64,000 nt of DNA from JAXMCK01 sp046349395 (lineage in GTDB: Bacteria > Pseudomonadota > Alphaproteobacteria > Geminicoccales > Geminicoccaceae). Each line of letters opens with the position of its first letter. The first letter of the stretch is position 1. Positions 34,264 to 48,451 of the stretch are shown one piece after another. The notes beneath the pieces are model-generated. The model did not search any database. It worked only from the letters and a program-made list of their open reading frames with translations, and was not told the DNA's origin. The stretch covers positions 496,001 to 560,000 of the forward strand of contig JAXMCK010000003.1 in NCBI GenBank assembly GCA_046349395.1, written 5' to 3'. Position numbers and translations under genes: made by a program.

Positions 34264-36488
34264 GCAAAGCCGCGGCGAACCCCGAGCCGATCAAGCTCGT
34301 CGACTTCAACCAGGCGCTGTCCGAGCGGTATCTGGCCTACGCGCTCTCGACGATCACGGCCCGCTCGCTGCCCGACGTCCGCGACGGGCTGAAGCCGGTG
34401 CAACGTCGGCTGCTTTACGCCATGCTGCAGCTTCGGCTCGATCCGGCGGGCGGGTTCAAGAAGTGCGCCCGCGTCGTCGGCGACGTCATCGGTAAGTACC
34501 ACCCGCACGGCGACCAGTCGGTCTACGACGCCCTCGTCCGCCTCGCCCAGGACTTCGCCCAGCGTTACCCGCTCGTCGACGGACAGGGCAATTTCGGCAA
34601 TGTCGACGGCGATAACGCCGCCGCCATGCGGTACACCGAGAGCCGCCTGACGCCGATCGCGATGGCGCTGCTCGACGGCATCGACGAGGACGCCGTCGAC
34701 CTGCGGCCGAACTATGACGGCAGCGACAGCGAGCCCGTCGTACTGCCGGCGGCGTTCCCGAATCTCTTGGCGAACGGCAGCTCCGGCATCGCCGTCGGGA
34801 TGGCGACGAGCATCCCGCCGCACAACGCGGCCGAGGTGCTGTCGGCACTGGCCTGGATGGTCGACCGCTCGGGACCGGCCACCAACGAGGACGTGCTGCG
34901 GCACATCAAGGGACCGGATCTGCCGACCGGCGGGCTGATGATCGAGCCCGAGGCCGGGGTCGCCGAGGCCTACCGGACCGGGCGCGGCAGCTTCCGCATC
35001 CGTGCGCGCTGGGAGCGGGAGGAGCTGGCCTACGGCCAGTACCAAGTCGTCGTCACCGAGATCCCCTACCAGGTGCAGAAGGCGCGGCTGGTCGAGCGGA
35101 TCGCGGATCTCCTGGGCGAGAAGAAGCTGCCGCTCCTGGCGGACCTGCGGGACGAGTCGACGGACGTCATCCGGCTCGTGCTGGTGCCGCGCAGCCGGTC
35201 GGTGACGCCCGAGCTGCTGATGGAGCAGCTGTTCCGGACGACGGAGCTCGAGACCCGGCTGTCGTTGAACATGAACGTGCTCGACCGGCACGGCGTGCCG
35301 CGGGTGATGAGCCTCGTCGAGGTGCTCGAAGCCTTCATCGAGCATCGGATGGAGGTGCTGATCCGCCGCTCCAACCACCGCCTGCGCAAGGTGGAGGAGC
35401 GGCTCGAGATCCTGGACGGCTATCTCAAGGCCTTCCTCGACATCGACGAGGTGATTCGGATCATCCGCGAGGAGGACGAGCCGAAGCCGTCTCTGATGCG
35501 GCGGTTCGACCTCACCGACCGGCAGGCCGAAGCGATCCTCAATCTCCGCCTGCGCAACCTGCGCCGCCTCGAAGAGATGGAGCTGAAGACGGAGCGGACG
35601 AAGCTCGCCGCCGAACGTGAGGAGCTGCAGGAGCTGTTGGCGGACGAGGGTCGCCGGCGCCGGCGGCTGAAGGAGGAGTTCCAGACGACGCGAAAGCAGC
35701 TCGCGGGCGGGCCGCTGGGGCGCCGGCGGACGACCTCGGAGCTGGCGCCGGTGATCGCACCGGAGCTGTTGGAGGAGCCGGTCGAGCGGTTCCCCATCAC
35801 GGTCGTCTGCTCGAAGCTCGGCTGGATCAGGGCCGTGCGCGGCTCGCGCGAGAGCGTCGGCGACCTGAAGTACAAGGAAGGCGACGGCGAGCGCTTCATC
35901 CTGGCAGCCCAGAGCACGGATCGTTTGCTCCTGACGACGGTGGACGGGCGTGTCTACACCATTTCGGCCGACAAGCTGCCGACCGGGCGGGGACTAGGCG
36001 AGCCCTTGTCCTTGATGATCGATCTGGCGAAGGGGGCCGAGCTGCTCGACCTTCGGGTCCATCGGCCCGAGGGGCGGCTGGTGCTGGCGACGCGCAAAGG
36101 CTTCGGGTTCGTCGCCCCGGAGGCCGAGATCGTGGCCCAGACCCGCACCGGGCGGCAGGTCGTCAATCTTGGGGAGGGCGACGCGCTGGCGGTGCTGGCA
36201 CCCGCCCTGGGCGACCATGTGGCGGTGATCGGCACGAACCACAGGCTCGTTGTCTTCCCGATGTCCGAACTGCCCGAGCGGGCCCGCGGCAAAGGGGTTA
36301 CCCTGCAGCGGTACCGGGATGCGACTATGGCCGACCTGAAGGTCTTCACGCTGGCCGAGGGCCTCGGTTTCGTGACCGCCGGGGGCAAGACCCGAGTGCT
36401 GACGGACCTCCAGGTATGGCTTGGCCACCGAGGTGCGATCGGGCGCAATGCGCCGCACGGATTTCCTAGGAATCAACGTTTTGGTTGA
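34260..36488 (+). CDS. parC: DNA topoisomerase IV subunit A
   Basis: 742 residues. The catalytic tyrosine is Tyr125 in AMRYTESRL. The quinolone-determining region reads HPHGDQSVYDALVRLAQ (81-97). The C-terminal beta-propeller follows from about 500. With ParE it decatenates replicated chromosomes. At the positions equivalent to E. coli ParC Ser80 and Glu84 the residues are Gln86 and Asp90. I believe this is usual in alphaproteobacterial ParC, not an acquired mutation. Length fits ParC, not GyrA. Confidence 0.93.
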   Translation: MSKAAANPEPIKLVDFNQALSERYLAYALSTITARSLPDVRDGLKPVQRRLLYAMLQLRLDPAGGFKKCARVVGDVIGKYHPHGDQSVYDALVRLAQDFAQRYPLVDGQGNFGNVDGDNAAAMRYTESRLTPIAMALLDGIDEDAVDLRPNYDGSDSEPVVLPAAFPNLLANGSSGIAVGMATSIPPHNAAEVLSALAWMVDRSGPATNEDVLRHIKGPDLPTGGLMIEPEAGVAEAYRTGRGSFRIRARWEREELAYGQYQVVVTEIPYQVQKARLVERIADLLGEKKLPLLADLRDESTDVIRLVLVPRSRSVTPELLMEQLFRTTELETRLSLNMNVLDRHGVPRVMSLVEVLEAFIEHRMEVLIRRSNHRLRKVEERLEILDGYLKAFLDIDEVIRIIREEDEPKPSLMRRFDLTDRQAEAILNLRLRNLRRLEEMELKTERTKLAAEREELQELLADEGRRRRRLKEEFQTTRKQLAGGPLGRRRTTSELAPVIAPELLEEPVERFPITVVCSKLGWIRAVRGSRESVGDLKYKEGDGERFILAAQSTDRLLLTTVDGRVYTISADKLPTGRGLGEPLSLMIDLAKGAELLDLRVHRPEGRLVLATRKGFGFVAPEAEIVAQTRTGRQVVNLGEGDALAVLAPALGDHVAVIGTNHRLVVFPMSELPERARGKGVTLQRYRDATMADLKVFTLAEGLGFVTAGGKTRVLTDLQVWLGHRGAIGRNAPHGFPRNQRFG

Positions 36489-36759
36489 TGAGCAGCGTTG
36501 CCACAAACCAGTGGCGTCAAAGTTGTTGCCTATGAAACAGGCAGTAACGTGGCCCTGCCGACGGGTCGCGCCATGCGGGTAGCTGCCGATTTCCCTTTTT
36601 GGTCAGACAATTGGCGGCGGTTCAGCGCAGGCTATCGTACGAGCGCAAAAATTAAGTGTTGCTGCAATGCAGCATCTATTGACTCGTTCATGAGCAGCGC
36701 GTAGACGCAAGCCCGCACTGTTCTTGACGTCAACAAGAAGTACCAAAGCGATCAGGGCC
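36489..36759. other. Gene-free gap after parC
   Basis: About 270 bases with lower GC than the flanks. No convincing gene is seen on either strand. It contains the palindrome CTGCAATGCAG (36662-36672) and ends at the T-tract side of the small-RNA terminator. No clear terminator for parC is visible. Confidence 0.6.
36662..36672. promoter_or_regulatory. Palindrome matching a PhaR-type box
   Basis: CTGC-AAT-GCAG matches the CTGC-N3/4-GCAG pattern described for PhaR, the regulator of phasin and PHB genes in alphaproteobacteria. The symmetry extends to TGCTGCAATGCAGCA (36660-36674). No phasin gene follows on either strand, so the site is an orphan or accidental. Confidence 0.35.
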
Positions 36760-36788
36760 AAAAAAAAGCCGGGTCGAAGGACCCGGCC
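36760..36788 (-). terminator. Rho-independent terminator of the small RNA
   Basis: Read on the minus strand, GCCGGGTC-CTTC-GACCCGGC (stem arms 36780-36787 and 36768-36775) is followed by eight T residues (36767-36760). This is the strongest intrinsic terminator in the window. Confidence 0.92.
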
Positions 36789-36937
36789 AAGTAGATCAGG
36801 GAGGCTAAACGTCTGGGCAAAAGAGGGTGGCTAAACCCTCCCGTTCCAGGCGTTGCACCTGAAACCCGGTGAAAGCCGGCAAGCCGTCGATCACCGTGCA
36901 GGAGGACACCCAGAGCAATGTCCTTGCTGCGGTGCAC
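36760..36937 (-). ncRNA. AbcR-like small regulatory RNA (5' end uncertain)
   Basis: The minus strand directly downstream of lsrB carries three hairpins and a strong terminator with no credible gene. In order from the 5' side: CGGTGA/TCACCG (36891-36896 with 36867-36872), CAGG/CCTG, GAGGGT-TTAGCC-ACCCTC (36823-36840), an unpaired stretch with GTTTAGCCTCCCT (36798-36810), then the terminator stem. GTTTAGCC occurs twice and each copy is followed by a C-rich anti-Shine-Dalgarno-like run. In Sinorhizobium and Agrobacterium the AbcR (alpha-r15) RNAs lie next to the same LysR gene (lsrB/vtlR), so synteny supports this assignment. A related alpha-r8 (mmgR/suhB) identity is possible. AbcR RNAs repress many ABC transporter mRNAs. 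Confidence 0.6.
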
Positions 36938-36954
36938 AATTTAGGTGGTGATGA

Positions 36955-36971
36955 GGGGCTTGCCTAGCCCC
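36955..36971 (-). terminator. Hairpin after lsrB, weak terminator
   Basis: GGGGCT-TGCCT-AGCCCC forms a 6-bp GC stem 36 bases beyond the lsrB stop. No T tract follows, so termination would be partial or the stem belongs to the small-RNA promoter region. Confidence 0.35.
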
Positions 36972-37006
36972 AACCAGCATATTCGCTATGCAAATTCGTC
37001 ACAGGC

Positions 37007-37912
37007 TCACCAGACGGCCTGTTCCGCGAGCTTCTCCAGCAGAAAATCCCTGAAGACGGCGACGCGCTTCGAGGTCCGTAGTTCCTCGGGATAGACGAAA
37101 TATGCGGTGAAACTGGGGCCTTCGAGCTCCGGCAGCACGCGCTGGAGTTTGGGACTGCCCGAGGCGAGATAATCCGGCAGGGACGCGAGTCCGACGCCGC
37201 TCTCCGCCGCCCGGAGCATGCCGTAGACATTGTTGACCTTGAGCGTTGCGGTGCGCATCGCCCGCTGCTCGTCCTCGCTCTGCCCGGCGACCAGAACCCA
37301 GTTCAGGCTGGGCACGGGCTGGAGAAGATTGTCGCCGTAGGCGATGAGCCGGTGCCGGTCGAGGTCGGCCGGCGTGTTCGGCGTGCCGTGGCGGGAGAGA
37401 TAGCTGGCGGCACCGTAGATGTGGGTGTGGACGGTCATCAGTCGGCGCTGGATCAGGTCGCCCTGGGTCGGGCGCTGTACCCTGATGGCGACGTCGGCCT
37501 CGCGCATGCTGAGGTCGACGTCCTCGTCGGTGACGACGAGCGAGACGGTGATGTCGGGAAAGCGCTCGTGGAAGTCGCCGAGATGCGAGGCGAGCCACAC
37601 GGTGCCGATGCCGACGGTGGCGTTCACGCGCAGATGCCCGGCCGGCTCGTCGCGGCTCTCGCCGAGGGCGGTCTGGACGGCCGCCATGCGCTTGGCGACG
37701 TCGGTCGCCGCCTGGAGCAGGATGTCGCCCTGCTCGGTCAGGACGAGGCCGCGGGCATGCCGGTGGAACAGCGGCGTGCCGAGATCCTCCTCCAGGCCGC
37801 CGATCTGGCGGCTGATGGCGGACTGGCTCAGTCCCAGCCGGTCGGCGGCACGCGTGAAGCTGCCGGCCTGCGCCACGGCGTGGAACACGCGCACGCGGTC
37901 CCAGTCGATCAT
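37007..37912 (-). CDS. lsrB: LysR family regulator LsrB/VtlR
   Basis: 301 residues. The N-terminal helix-turn-helix reads DWDRVRVFHAVAQAGSFTRAADRLGLSQSAISRQ, close to LsrB/VtlR of rhizobia and Brucella, and the sensor domain contains LSMREADVAIR and LIQRRLMTVHTHIYG. In those bacteria the protein controls redox, lipopolysaccharide and abcR small-RNA genes. Gene order trxB-lsrB followed by a small RNA is the same here, which supports the name. It starts 45 bases after the trxB stop on the minus strand. Confidence 0.82.
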   Translation of the reverse strand: MIDWDRVRVFHAVAQAGSFTRAADRLGLSQSAISRQIGGLEEDLGTPLFHRHARGLVLTEQGDILLQAATDVAKRMAAVQTALGESRDEPAGHLRVNATVGIGTVWLASHLGDFHERFPDITVSLVVTDEDVDLSMREADVAIRVQRPTQGDLIQRRLMTVHTHIYGAASYLSRHGTPNTPADLDRHRLIAYGDNLLQPVPSLNWVLVAGQSEDEQRAMRTATLKVNNVYGMLRAAESGVGLASLPDYLASGSPKLQRVLPELEGPSFTAYFVYPEELRTSKRVAVFRDFLLEKLAEQAVW

Positions 37913-37957
37913 CTTTGCACCTTGGCCCGGCGGTCTGCCCGCGCCGGGCCTCCCCTT

Positions 37958-38908
37958 TCAGTGAGCGCCAGCCGACGCCAGGAACCGGTCCGCGTCCAGG
38001 GCCGCCATGCAGCCCGTGCCCGCGGCCGTGACGGCCTGACGGTAGATCTTGTCCTGAACGTCGCCGGCGGCGAACACACCGGGTACGCTCGTCTTCGTCG
38101 AGCCCGGCGAGGTGATGATGTACCCCTCATCATCCATCGCCACCTGATCCTTGAAGATCGCCGTCGCCGGGTCGTGGCCGATCGCCACGAACAGGCCCTC
38201 GACCGGCAGGGTCCGCACCTCGCCGGACAGGGTGTCCTTCAACCGCAGGCCCGTGACGGACTTCGGCTCCTCCGTGCCGAGAATGTCCTCGACCACGTGG
38301 TTCCAGATCACCTCGACTTTGGGATGGGTGAACAGCCGCTCCTGCAGGATCTTTTCCGCCCGCAGGGTCCGCCGGCGGTGGATCAGGGTCACCTTGCTGC
38401 ACATCTGGGCCAGGTACAGCGCTTCCTCGACGGCACTGTTGCCGCCGCCGACGACCGCCACCTCGCGATTGCGGAAGAAGAAGCCGTCGCAGGTGGCGCA
38501 GGCCGACACGCCCGCGCCGGAGAAGGTCTTCTCGCCGTCGAGACCGAGCCAGCGTGCCTGGGCGCCCGTGGCGATGATCATCGAGTCCGCCGTGATCACT
38601 TCGCCGCCGTCGAGCGTGGCGCGAAAGGGTCGCTGCGAGAGATCGACCGCCGTAACGACGTCGAAGAGCAGCTCGGTGCCGACATGCTCGGCCTGCTTCG
38701 CCATCTGTTCCATGAGCCAGGGGCCCTGGATGACGTCGGCGAAACCCGGATAGTTCTCGACGTCGGTCGTGATCGTGAGCTGGCCGCCGGGCTGCAGCCC
38801 CTGGACCAGCACCGGGGCGAGGCTGGCGCGGGCGGCATAGATCGCGGCCGTGTAGCCGGCCGGGCCGGCTCCGATGATCAGCAGCCGCGTGTGCCGCTCG
38901 CTCGGCAT
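37958..38908 (-). CDS. trxB: Thioredoxin reductase
   Basis: 316 residues. FAD site GAGPAG (13-18), redox-active Cys137-Ala-Thr-Cys140, NADPH site GGGNSAVEEA and the late FAAGDVQD are all present. It reduces thioredoxin with NADPH. It lies 22 bases after greA and is cotranscribed with it in all likelihood. Confidence 0.95.
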   Translation of the reverse strand: MPSERHTRLLIIGAGPAGYTAAIYAARASLAPVLVQGLQPGGQLTITTDVENYPGFADVIQGPWLMEQMAKQAEHVGTELLFDVVTAVDLSQRPFRATLDGGEVITADSMIIATGAQARWLGLDGEKTFSGAGVSACATCDGFFFRNREVAVVGGGNSAVEEALYLAQMCSKVTLIHRRRTLRAEKILQERLFTHPKVEVIWNHVVEDILGTEEPKSVTGLRLKDTLSGEVRTLPVEGLFVAIGHDPATAIFKDQVAMDDEGYIITSPGSTKTSVPGVFAAGDVQDKIYRQAVTAAGTGCMAALDADRFLASAGAH

Positions 38909-38930
38909 CTGATTCTCCAGCCTCGGGGGC

Positions 38931-39407
38931 TCAGTTGAAGCCGACTTCGAGGATCTCGAAATAGCGGGTTCCGCGCGGGGTGGCGACCTCGACGCTCTCG
39001 CCCTTTTCCTTGCCGAGGATGGCCTTGGCCAAGGGCGACTGGATGGAGAGCAGGCCGGCCTGGATGTCGGCCTCGTCCGGCCCGACGATCTGGTAGCTCG
39101 TCTCTTCGCTCGTGTCCTCGTCGACCAGCTTCACCTTGGCGCCGAACGTCACCCGGGTGCCGCTCAGGCCGTTGATGTCGATCACCTCGGCCCGCGCCAG
39201 CTTGTCCTCGAGCTCCATCACCCGGCCTTCGATGAAGCCCTGACGCTCCCGGGCGGCGTGGTACTCCGCGTTCTCCGACAGATCGCCATGCTCGCGGGCC
39301 GCCGCGATCGCCTTGATCACCGCGGGGCGCTCGGTGGACTTCAGCCGCTTCAGCTCGGATGAGAGCCGCGCATGCCCCTCCGGTGTCATGGGAATCTTCG
39401 TCGTCAT
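38931..39407 (-). CDS. greA: Transcription elongation factor GreA
   Basis: 158 residues, the typical GreA size. The N-terminal coiled coil holds LKRLKSTERPAVI, and AREHGDLSENAEYHAAR carries the acidic tip residues that stimulate RNA cleavage by RNA polymerase; IVGPDEAD and SPLAKAILGKEKGE are the C-terminal blocks. It rescues backtracked polymerase. It follows carB by 68 bases. Confidence 0.95.
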   Translation of the reverse strand: MTTKIPMTPEGHARLSSELKRLKSTERPAVIKAIAAAREHGDLSENAEYHAARERQGFIEGRVMELEDKLARAEVIDINGLSGTRVTFGAKVKLVDEDTSEETSYQIVGPDEADIQAGLLSIQSPLAKAILGKEKGESVEVATPRGTRYFEILEVGFN

Positions 39408-39444
39408 CTCACGCCGGTATCCGATTGTTGCTGGTCAAAGCGGA

Positions 39445-39475
39445 ATCGCATCGCCTCGCAGGTCGCGGGATGCGA

Positions 39476-39476
<1 letters not shown>
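39445..39476. repeat. Inverted repeat between carB and greA
   Basis: ATCGCATC (39445-39452) and GATGCGAT (39469-39476) form an 8-bp stem with a 16-base loop, touching the carB stop codon. No T tract. It may attenuate readthrough from carB into greA. Confidence 0.35.
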
Positions 39477-42733
<3,257 letters not shown>

Positions 42734-42734
42734 C

Positions 42735-43892
42735 TCAGACGGCCGCTCCCTTCATCGCGGCGAGGAAGCGGTCGAACAGGTAGCTGGCATCCTGCGGACC
42801 CGGCGAGGCTTCGGGGTGGTACTGGACCGAGAACACCGGCCGGTTCTTGAGGCGGATGCCCTGGATGGTGCCGTCGAAGAGCGAGCGGTGGGTGACCTCG
42901 ACGGTGGCCGGGAGGTCGCCGTCGGCGACCGCGAAGCCGTGGTTCTGGCTCGTGATCTCGACCCGCCCCGTGGTGAGGTCATGGACGGGGTGGTTCGCCC
43001 CGTGATGGCCGTGGGGCATCTTCTCGGTCGAGGCACCCAGAGCCAGCCCCAGCATCTGGTGGCCGAGGCAGATGCCGAAGACCGGCTTGCCAGAGTCGAC
43101 GAGGGCCTGGATCTCGGGGACGGCATACACGCCGGTGGCGGCCGGATCGCCGGGTCCGTTGGAGAGGAGCACACCGTCGGGCTCAAGTGCCAGGACCTCG
43201 GCGGCGGTCGTCGTCGGCGGCACGACAGTGACACGGCATCCCAGGCTCGCCAGGGAGCGCAGGATATTGCGCTTGATGCCGTAGTCGATGGCGACGACGT
43301 GCGGGCCGTCGGCCGTGCCGGCCGCGTAGCCGTCGGGCCAGCTCCATCGACCCTCCTCCCAGCCGTAACGCTGCCGGGCCGCGACCTCGATCGCGAGGTC
43401 AGCGCCTTCGAGGCCGGGGGCTTCGGCGGCACGGCGCTTCAGGCCTTCGATATCGATGCTGCCGTCGGGAGCGTAGGCGAGGGCCGCATTCTGGGCGCCA
43501 CCCTCCCGCAGCGTGCGGGTGATGCGCCTTGTGTCGAGCCCCGAGATGGCGGCAATGCCGTGCGCCTCAAGCCAATCGGCGAGGTGCTTCGTGGCGCGCC
43601 AGCTCGACGGCTCGGTGACCGGGGCGCGGATGACCATGCCCCTTGCGACCGGCGTTACGGCTTCGATATCGTCGCCGTTGCAGCCGACGTTCCCGACATG
43701 CGGGAAGGTGAAGGTGACGATCTGGCCCGCATAGGAGGGATCCGAGAGGATCTCCTGGTAGCCGGTCATGGCGGTGTTGAAGACGAGTTCGCCTTCGTGC
43801 ACACCCGGGCGACCCAGACCATGCCCGAGAAAGACCGTTCCGTCCGCGAGGGCGAGCGCAGCGGTCGGGCGGCGCCGGACTGAGATGCTCAT
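42735..43892 (-). CDS. carA: Carbamoyl-phosphate synthase small subunit
   Basis: 385 residues. The glutaminase nucleophile is Cys275 in GICLGHQM, with the His-Glu pair in QYHPEASPGP; LSNGPGDP is the oxyanion region. ATG at 43892 begins MSISVRRRPTAALALADG. It is divergent from dnaG and shares a gap with it. Confidence 0.95.
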   Translation of the reverse strand: MSISVRRRPTAALALADGTVFLGHGLGRPGVHEGELVFNTAMTGYQEILSDPSYAGQIVTFTFPHVGNVGCNGDDIEAVTPVARGMVIRAPVTEPSSWRATKHLADWLEAHGIAAISGLDTRRITRTLREGGAQNAALAYAPDGSIDIEGLKRRAAEAPGLEGADLAIEVAARQRYGWEEGRWSWPDGYAAGTADGPHVVAIDYGIKRNILRSLASLGCRVTVVPPTTTAAEVLALEPDGVLLSNGPGDPAATGVYAVPEIQALVDSGKPVFGICLGHQMLGLALGASTEKMPHGHHGANHPVHDLTTGRVEITSQNHGFAVADGDLPATVEVTHRSLFDGTIQGIRLKNRPVFSVQYHPEASPGPQDASYLFDRFLAAMKGAAV

Positions 43893-43965
43893 CGTGGCGG
43901 CTACTCGGACAGGTAGAGCGAGGACGTGCGACAAGGCGGCCCCGTGCGGACCGGCTCGGCCGGGC

Positions 43966-43993
43966 TTTCTATCAGCCCGTCCGAAAGGGTCAA
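43966..43993 (-). promoter_or_regulatory. Candidate sigma-70 promoter of carAB
   Basis: On the minus strand TTGACC (43993-43988) and TAGAAA (43971-43966) are 16 bases apart, matching 5/6 and 4/6 consensus positions, about 75 bases upstream of carA. If right, dnaG translation would begin to the right of it. Confidence 0.45.
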
Positions 43994-44027
43994 GCAGACC
44001 CACCCCCCTGCGGCAGGGAGCCCCAGA

Positions 44028-45779
44028 CTGAGCCTGCGTACCGACAGCGGCCCCAGCCTCGAGGAGTTCAAGGCACGCCTGCCGCTCGCGGATATCGTGG
44101 GCAGGTACGTCAAGCTGACGCGGCGCGGCCGCGAGTGGACGGGGCTGTGCCCGTTCCACAAGGAGAAATCGCCCTCCTTCTCGGTGGTCGAGGACAAGGG
44201 CTTCTTCCACTGTTTCGGCTGCGGGGCCCACGGCACCGCGATCGACTTCATGATGCAGGTCGAACGGCTGGAGTTCGGGGCCGCGATCGAGCGCCTGGGC
44301 GAGCTGACGGGCCTGCCGGTCCCCAAGCGTGCGGCATCGGGGCGGTCCGAGCCGAGCCGGCGGCTGGTCGACGCGAATGCGGCGGCGGCGACCTGGTTCC
44401 AGGGTCAGCTCGCCGGACCGGCCGGGGCGGAGGTGCGGGCCTATCTCGACAAGCGGGGTGTCGGCCGGCCGCTAGCGCAGACCTTCGGGCTCGGCTACGC
44501 GCCGAATGCCCGGACGGCACTGGGCTCGGCACTGCAGGCACAGGGCTATGCCGTCGCGGAACTTCTCGAAGTCGGGCTGCTCACCCGCCGGGAAGACGGC
44601 GGTGAGATCGTCGACCGCTTCCGTCACCGGCTGATGTTCCCGATCGCCGACGAGAAAGGGCGGATCGTCGCCTTCGGCGGCCGGGCGATGGGCGATGCGG
44701 GTGCAAAGTACCTGAACACGGCGGAGACGCCGCTCTTTCACAAGGGTAGCCAGCTCTACAATCTGGACCGGGCGATGGGTCCGGCGCGCGAGCGGCGCGA
44801 GGTGATCCTGGCCGAAGGCTACATGGACGTCATCGCGTTGTGGTCCGCGGGGTTGCGGCACGCGGTGGCGCCGCTCGGAACGGCCGTCACCGAGGAGCAG
44901 CTGACGCGGCTCTGGCGCCTGTGCGACGCGCCGCTGGTGTGCCTCGACGGCGACAAGGCGGGCCTCGCCGCCGCGCTGCGGCTCGCCGAACGGGCGTTGC
45001 CGCTGCTGCGCGACGGGCGAACGCTGCGATTCGTGATCCTGCCGGAGGGCGAAGACCCCGACAGCTATGTCCGCCGGCACGGGGCCGACGCGATGGCCGA
45101 GGTGCTCAAGAAGACGCTGAGCCTGTCGCAGCTCGTCTGGCGACTGGAGACGCAGGGGCGGAGCTTCGAGGATCCGGAGGCACGGGCGGACCTGATGCGG
45201 CGGCTCCGCGGGTTCGCCCGGCTCGCCGGCGATGGCGACCTGCGGGCCACACTTCAGGATTCCTTCGCGCAGCTCGTGGACGAAGCGTTTCCCCGAAGGC
45301 CGCAGCGCGGTCGCGACAGGAGCGCGCAGACGCGGAAGGCGGGATGGGAGGGTGCGGGGGCGTCGCGGCTCGCCGCCGGCCTGCCGGACCCGACGTTCAC
45401 GGTCGAGATGCGGCTGCTGGTACCGCTGCTTTCCCACCCCGAATGGCTGGAGGAGGTGGAGGAGGAGGTGGCCGCGGTCGAACTGGCCGATCCGCGGACC
45501 GATGCCCTGCGGCAGGAAATCCTTGCCTGGTTCGGTGCGGCGGCGTGCCTTGACGCTGCAGACCTCACGAACCATCTCACGCGATACGGTTTTGCACCCG
45601 TTCTGGATCAGCTTGACTCGGGCACACGGGCTAGCACCGGCGAGACGCGGACGGACACCACGCTACTCGAACGGTGGCGTGCGATGCTGGCCGCGTATCG
45701 GCCTGCGGCATCCAGGGGGGGAAGCCCGTTGCGGCTGGACCGCGTTCCCGTTCCCGGCGGGGGCCGGGCCGGTCGCTGA
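44028..45779 (+). CDS. dnaG: DNA primase
   Basis: 583 residues from 44028. The CHC2 zinc finger is Cys41, His44, Cys62, Cys65 (CPFHKEK and CFGCGAHG). The Toprim core has EGYMDVIAL and CLDGDKAGL. The C-terminal helicase-binding part is variable. It makes RNA primers for replication. The start is uncertain. GTG codons at 43926 and 43944 give an N-terminus unlike relatives and would overlap the likely carA promoter. CTG at 44028 has AGGGAG seven bases upstream and gives a normal-length start. Confidence 0.9.
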   Translation: MSLRTDSGPSLEEFKARLPLADIVGRYVKLTRRGREWTGLCPFHKEKSPSFSVVEDKGFFHCFGCGAHGTAIDFMMQVERLEFGAAIERLGELTGLPVPKRAASGRSEPSRRLVDANAAAATWFQGQLAGPAGAEVRAYLDKRGVGRPLAQTFGLGYAPNARTALGSALQAQGYAVAELLEVGLLTRREDGGEIVDRFRHRLMFPIADEKGRIVAFGGRAMGDAGAKYLNTAETPLFHKGSQLYNLDRAMGPARERREVILAEGYMDVIALWSAGLRHAVAPLGTAVTEEQLTRLWRLCDAPLVCLDGDKAGLAAALRLAERALPLLRDGRTLRFVILPEGEDPDSYVRRHGADAMAEVLKKTLSLSQLVWRLETQGRSFEDPEARADLMRRLRGFARLAGDGDLRATLQDSFAQLVDEAFPRRPQRGRDRSAQTRKAGWEGAGASRLAAGLPDPTFTVEMRLLVPLLSHPEWLEEVEEEVAAVELADPRTDALRQEILAWFGAAACLDAADLTNHLTRYGFAPVLDQLDSGTRASTGETRTDTTLLERWRAMLAAYRPAASRGGSPLRLDRVPVPGGGRAGR

Positions 45780-45861
45780 CGGAATAGCGGGCGGATGCGG
45801 GCGTGCATGTTCCTGAACTGATGGCGCGGCCCGAGGCCGCCTTCTGGGGGAGTTGATGTTC

Positions 45862-48000
<2,139 letters not shown>

Positions 48001-48451
48001 GCCCGACGGGCGACGGACTTCAGCTCAGCGGATCTGCTCTACGGTCGCGCCGACCTCAGACGCAACGCGCGACCAAACCTGGTCGCGGGTGGAGGATGGC
48101 GATCCGAGACGCGCCGGCAGAGCGAGGTACGACCCACAAGGCGTGACAGGCCGACCGTCAGGGTCTGCTGCGCGAGTGACTCCGCGATGTGAGGACCGGC
48201 TGCGTTTCCAGTTCGGCTTGATCACGTTTCCACGCGAGAAAATCCTCGACGGACACCTGCTTGTCCCGCGTGAGCTTGCGCATGCACGCCTGCGCACGTC
48301 GGACTCTAGCTGGGAGCCTCATTGGTTCATTGACGGCCACCTTGACCCTCGTCCGTTGCACGCCACTCTTGGACCTCCGTGACGAAGCGGAGGTAAAGCA
48401 TCATCAGGGTGCTTTCCAATGGCCCGCCGCTCGGGTATCGCGTCTTCGCCT
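48001..48451. other. Gap between rpoD and tRNA-Ile2
   Basis: 450 bases with no confident gene. It holds one weak minus-strand small-protein candidate (48158-48340) and a 7-bp hairpin ACCTCCG/CGGAGGT (48373-48394). No clear rho-independent terminator of rpoD is seen. Confidence 0.5.
48158..48340 (-). CDS. Possible small basic protein, unknown
   Basis: 60 residues from a GTG at 48340 with GAGGG five bases upstream. The readable core is ARVRRAQACMRKL followed by TRDKQVSVEDFLAWKRDQAE, which looks like a folded helix-rich peptide more than random frame. The C-terminus is Ser/Arg-rich. No family recognised. It could equally be a chance frame. Confidence 0.3.
   Translation of the reverse strand: MAVNEPMRLPARVRRAQACMRKLTRDKQVSVEDFLAWKRDQAELETQPVLTSRSHSRSRP

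Noticed and set aside
34500..34560. ParC residues Gln86/Asp90 as acquired quinolone resistance
   Set aside because: I believe these residues are common in alphaproteobacterial ParC, so they are not evidence of selection.
36498..36704. 68-codon plus-strand frame after parC
   Set aside because: No ribosome site and composition unlike a host protein; it spans the palindrome.
36752..36937. 61-codon minus-strand frame starting with GTG
   Set aside because: It covers the hairpins and terminator of the small RNA, reads into the T tract, and has no family match.
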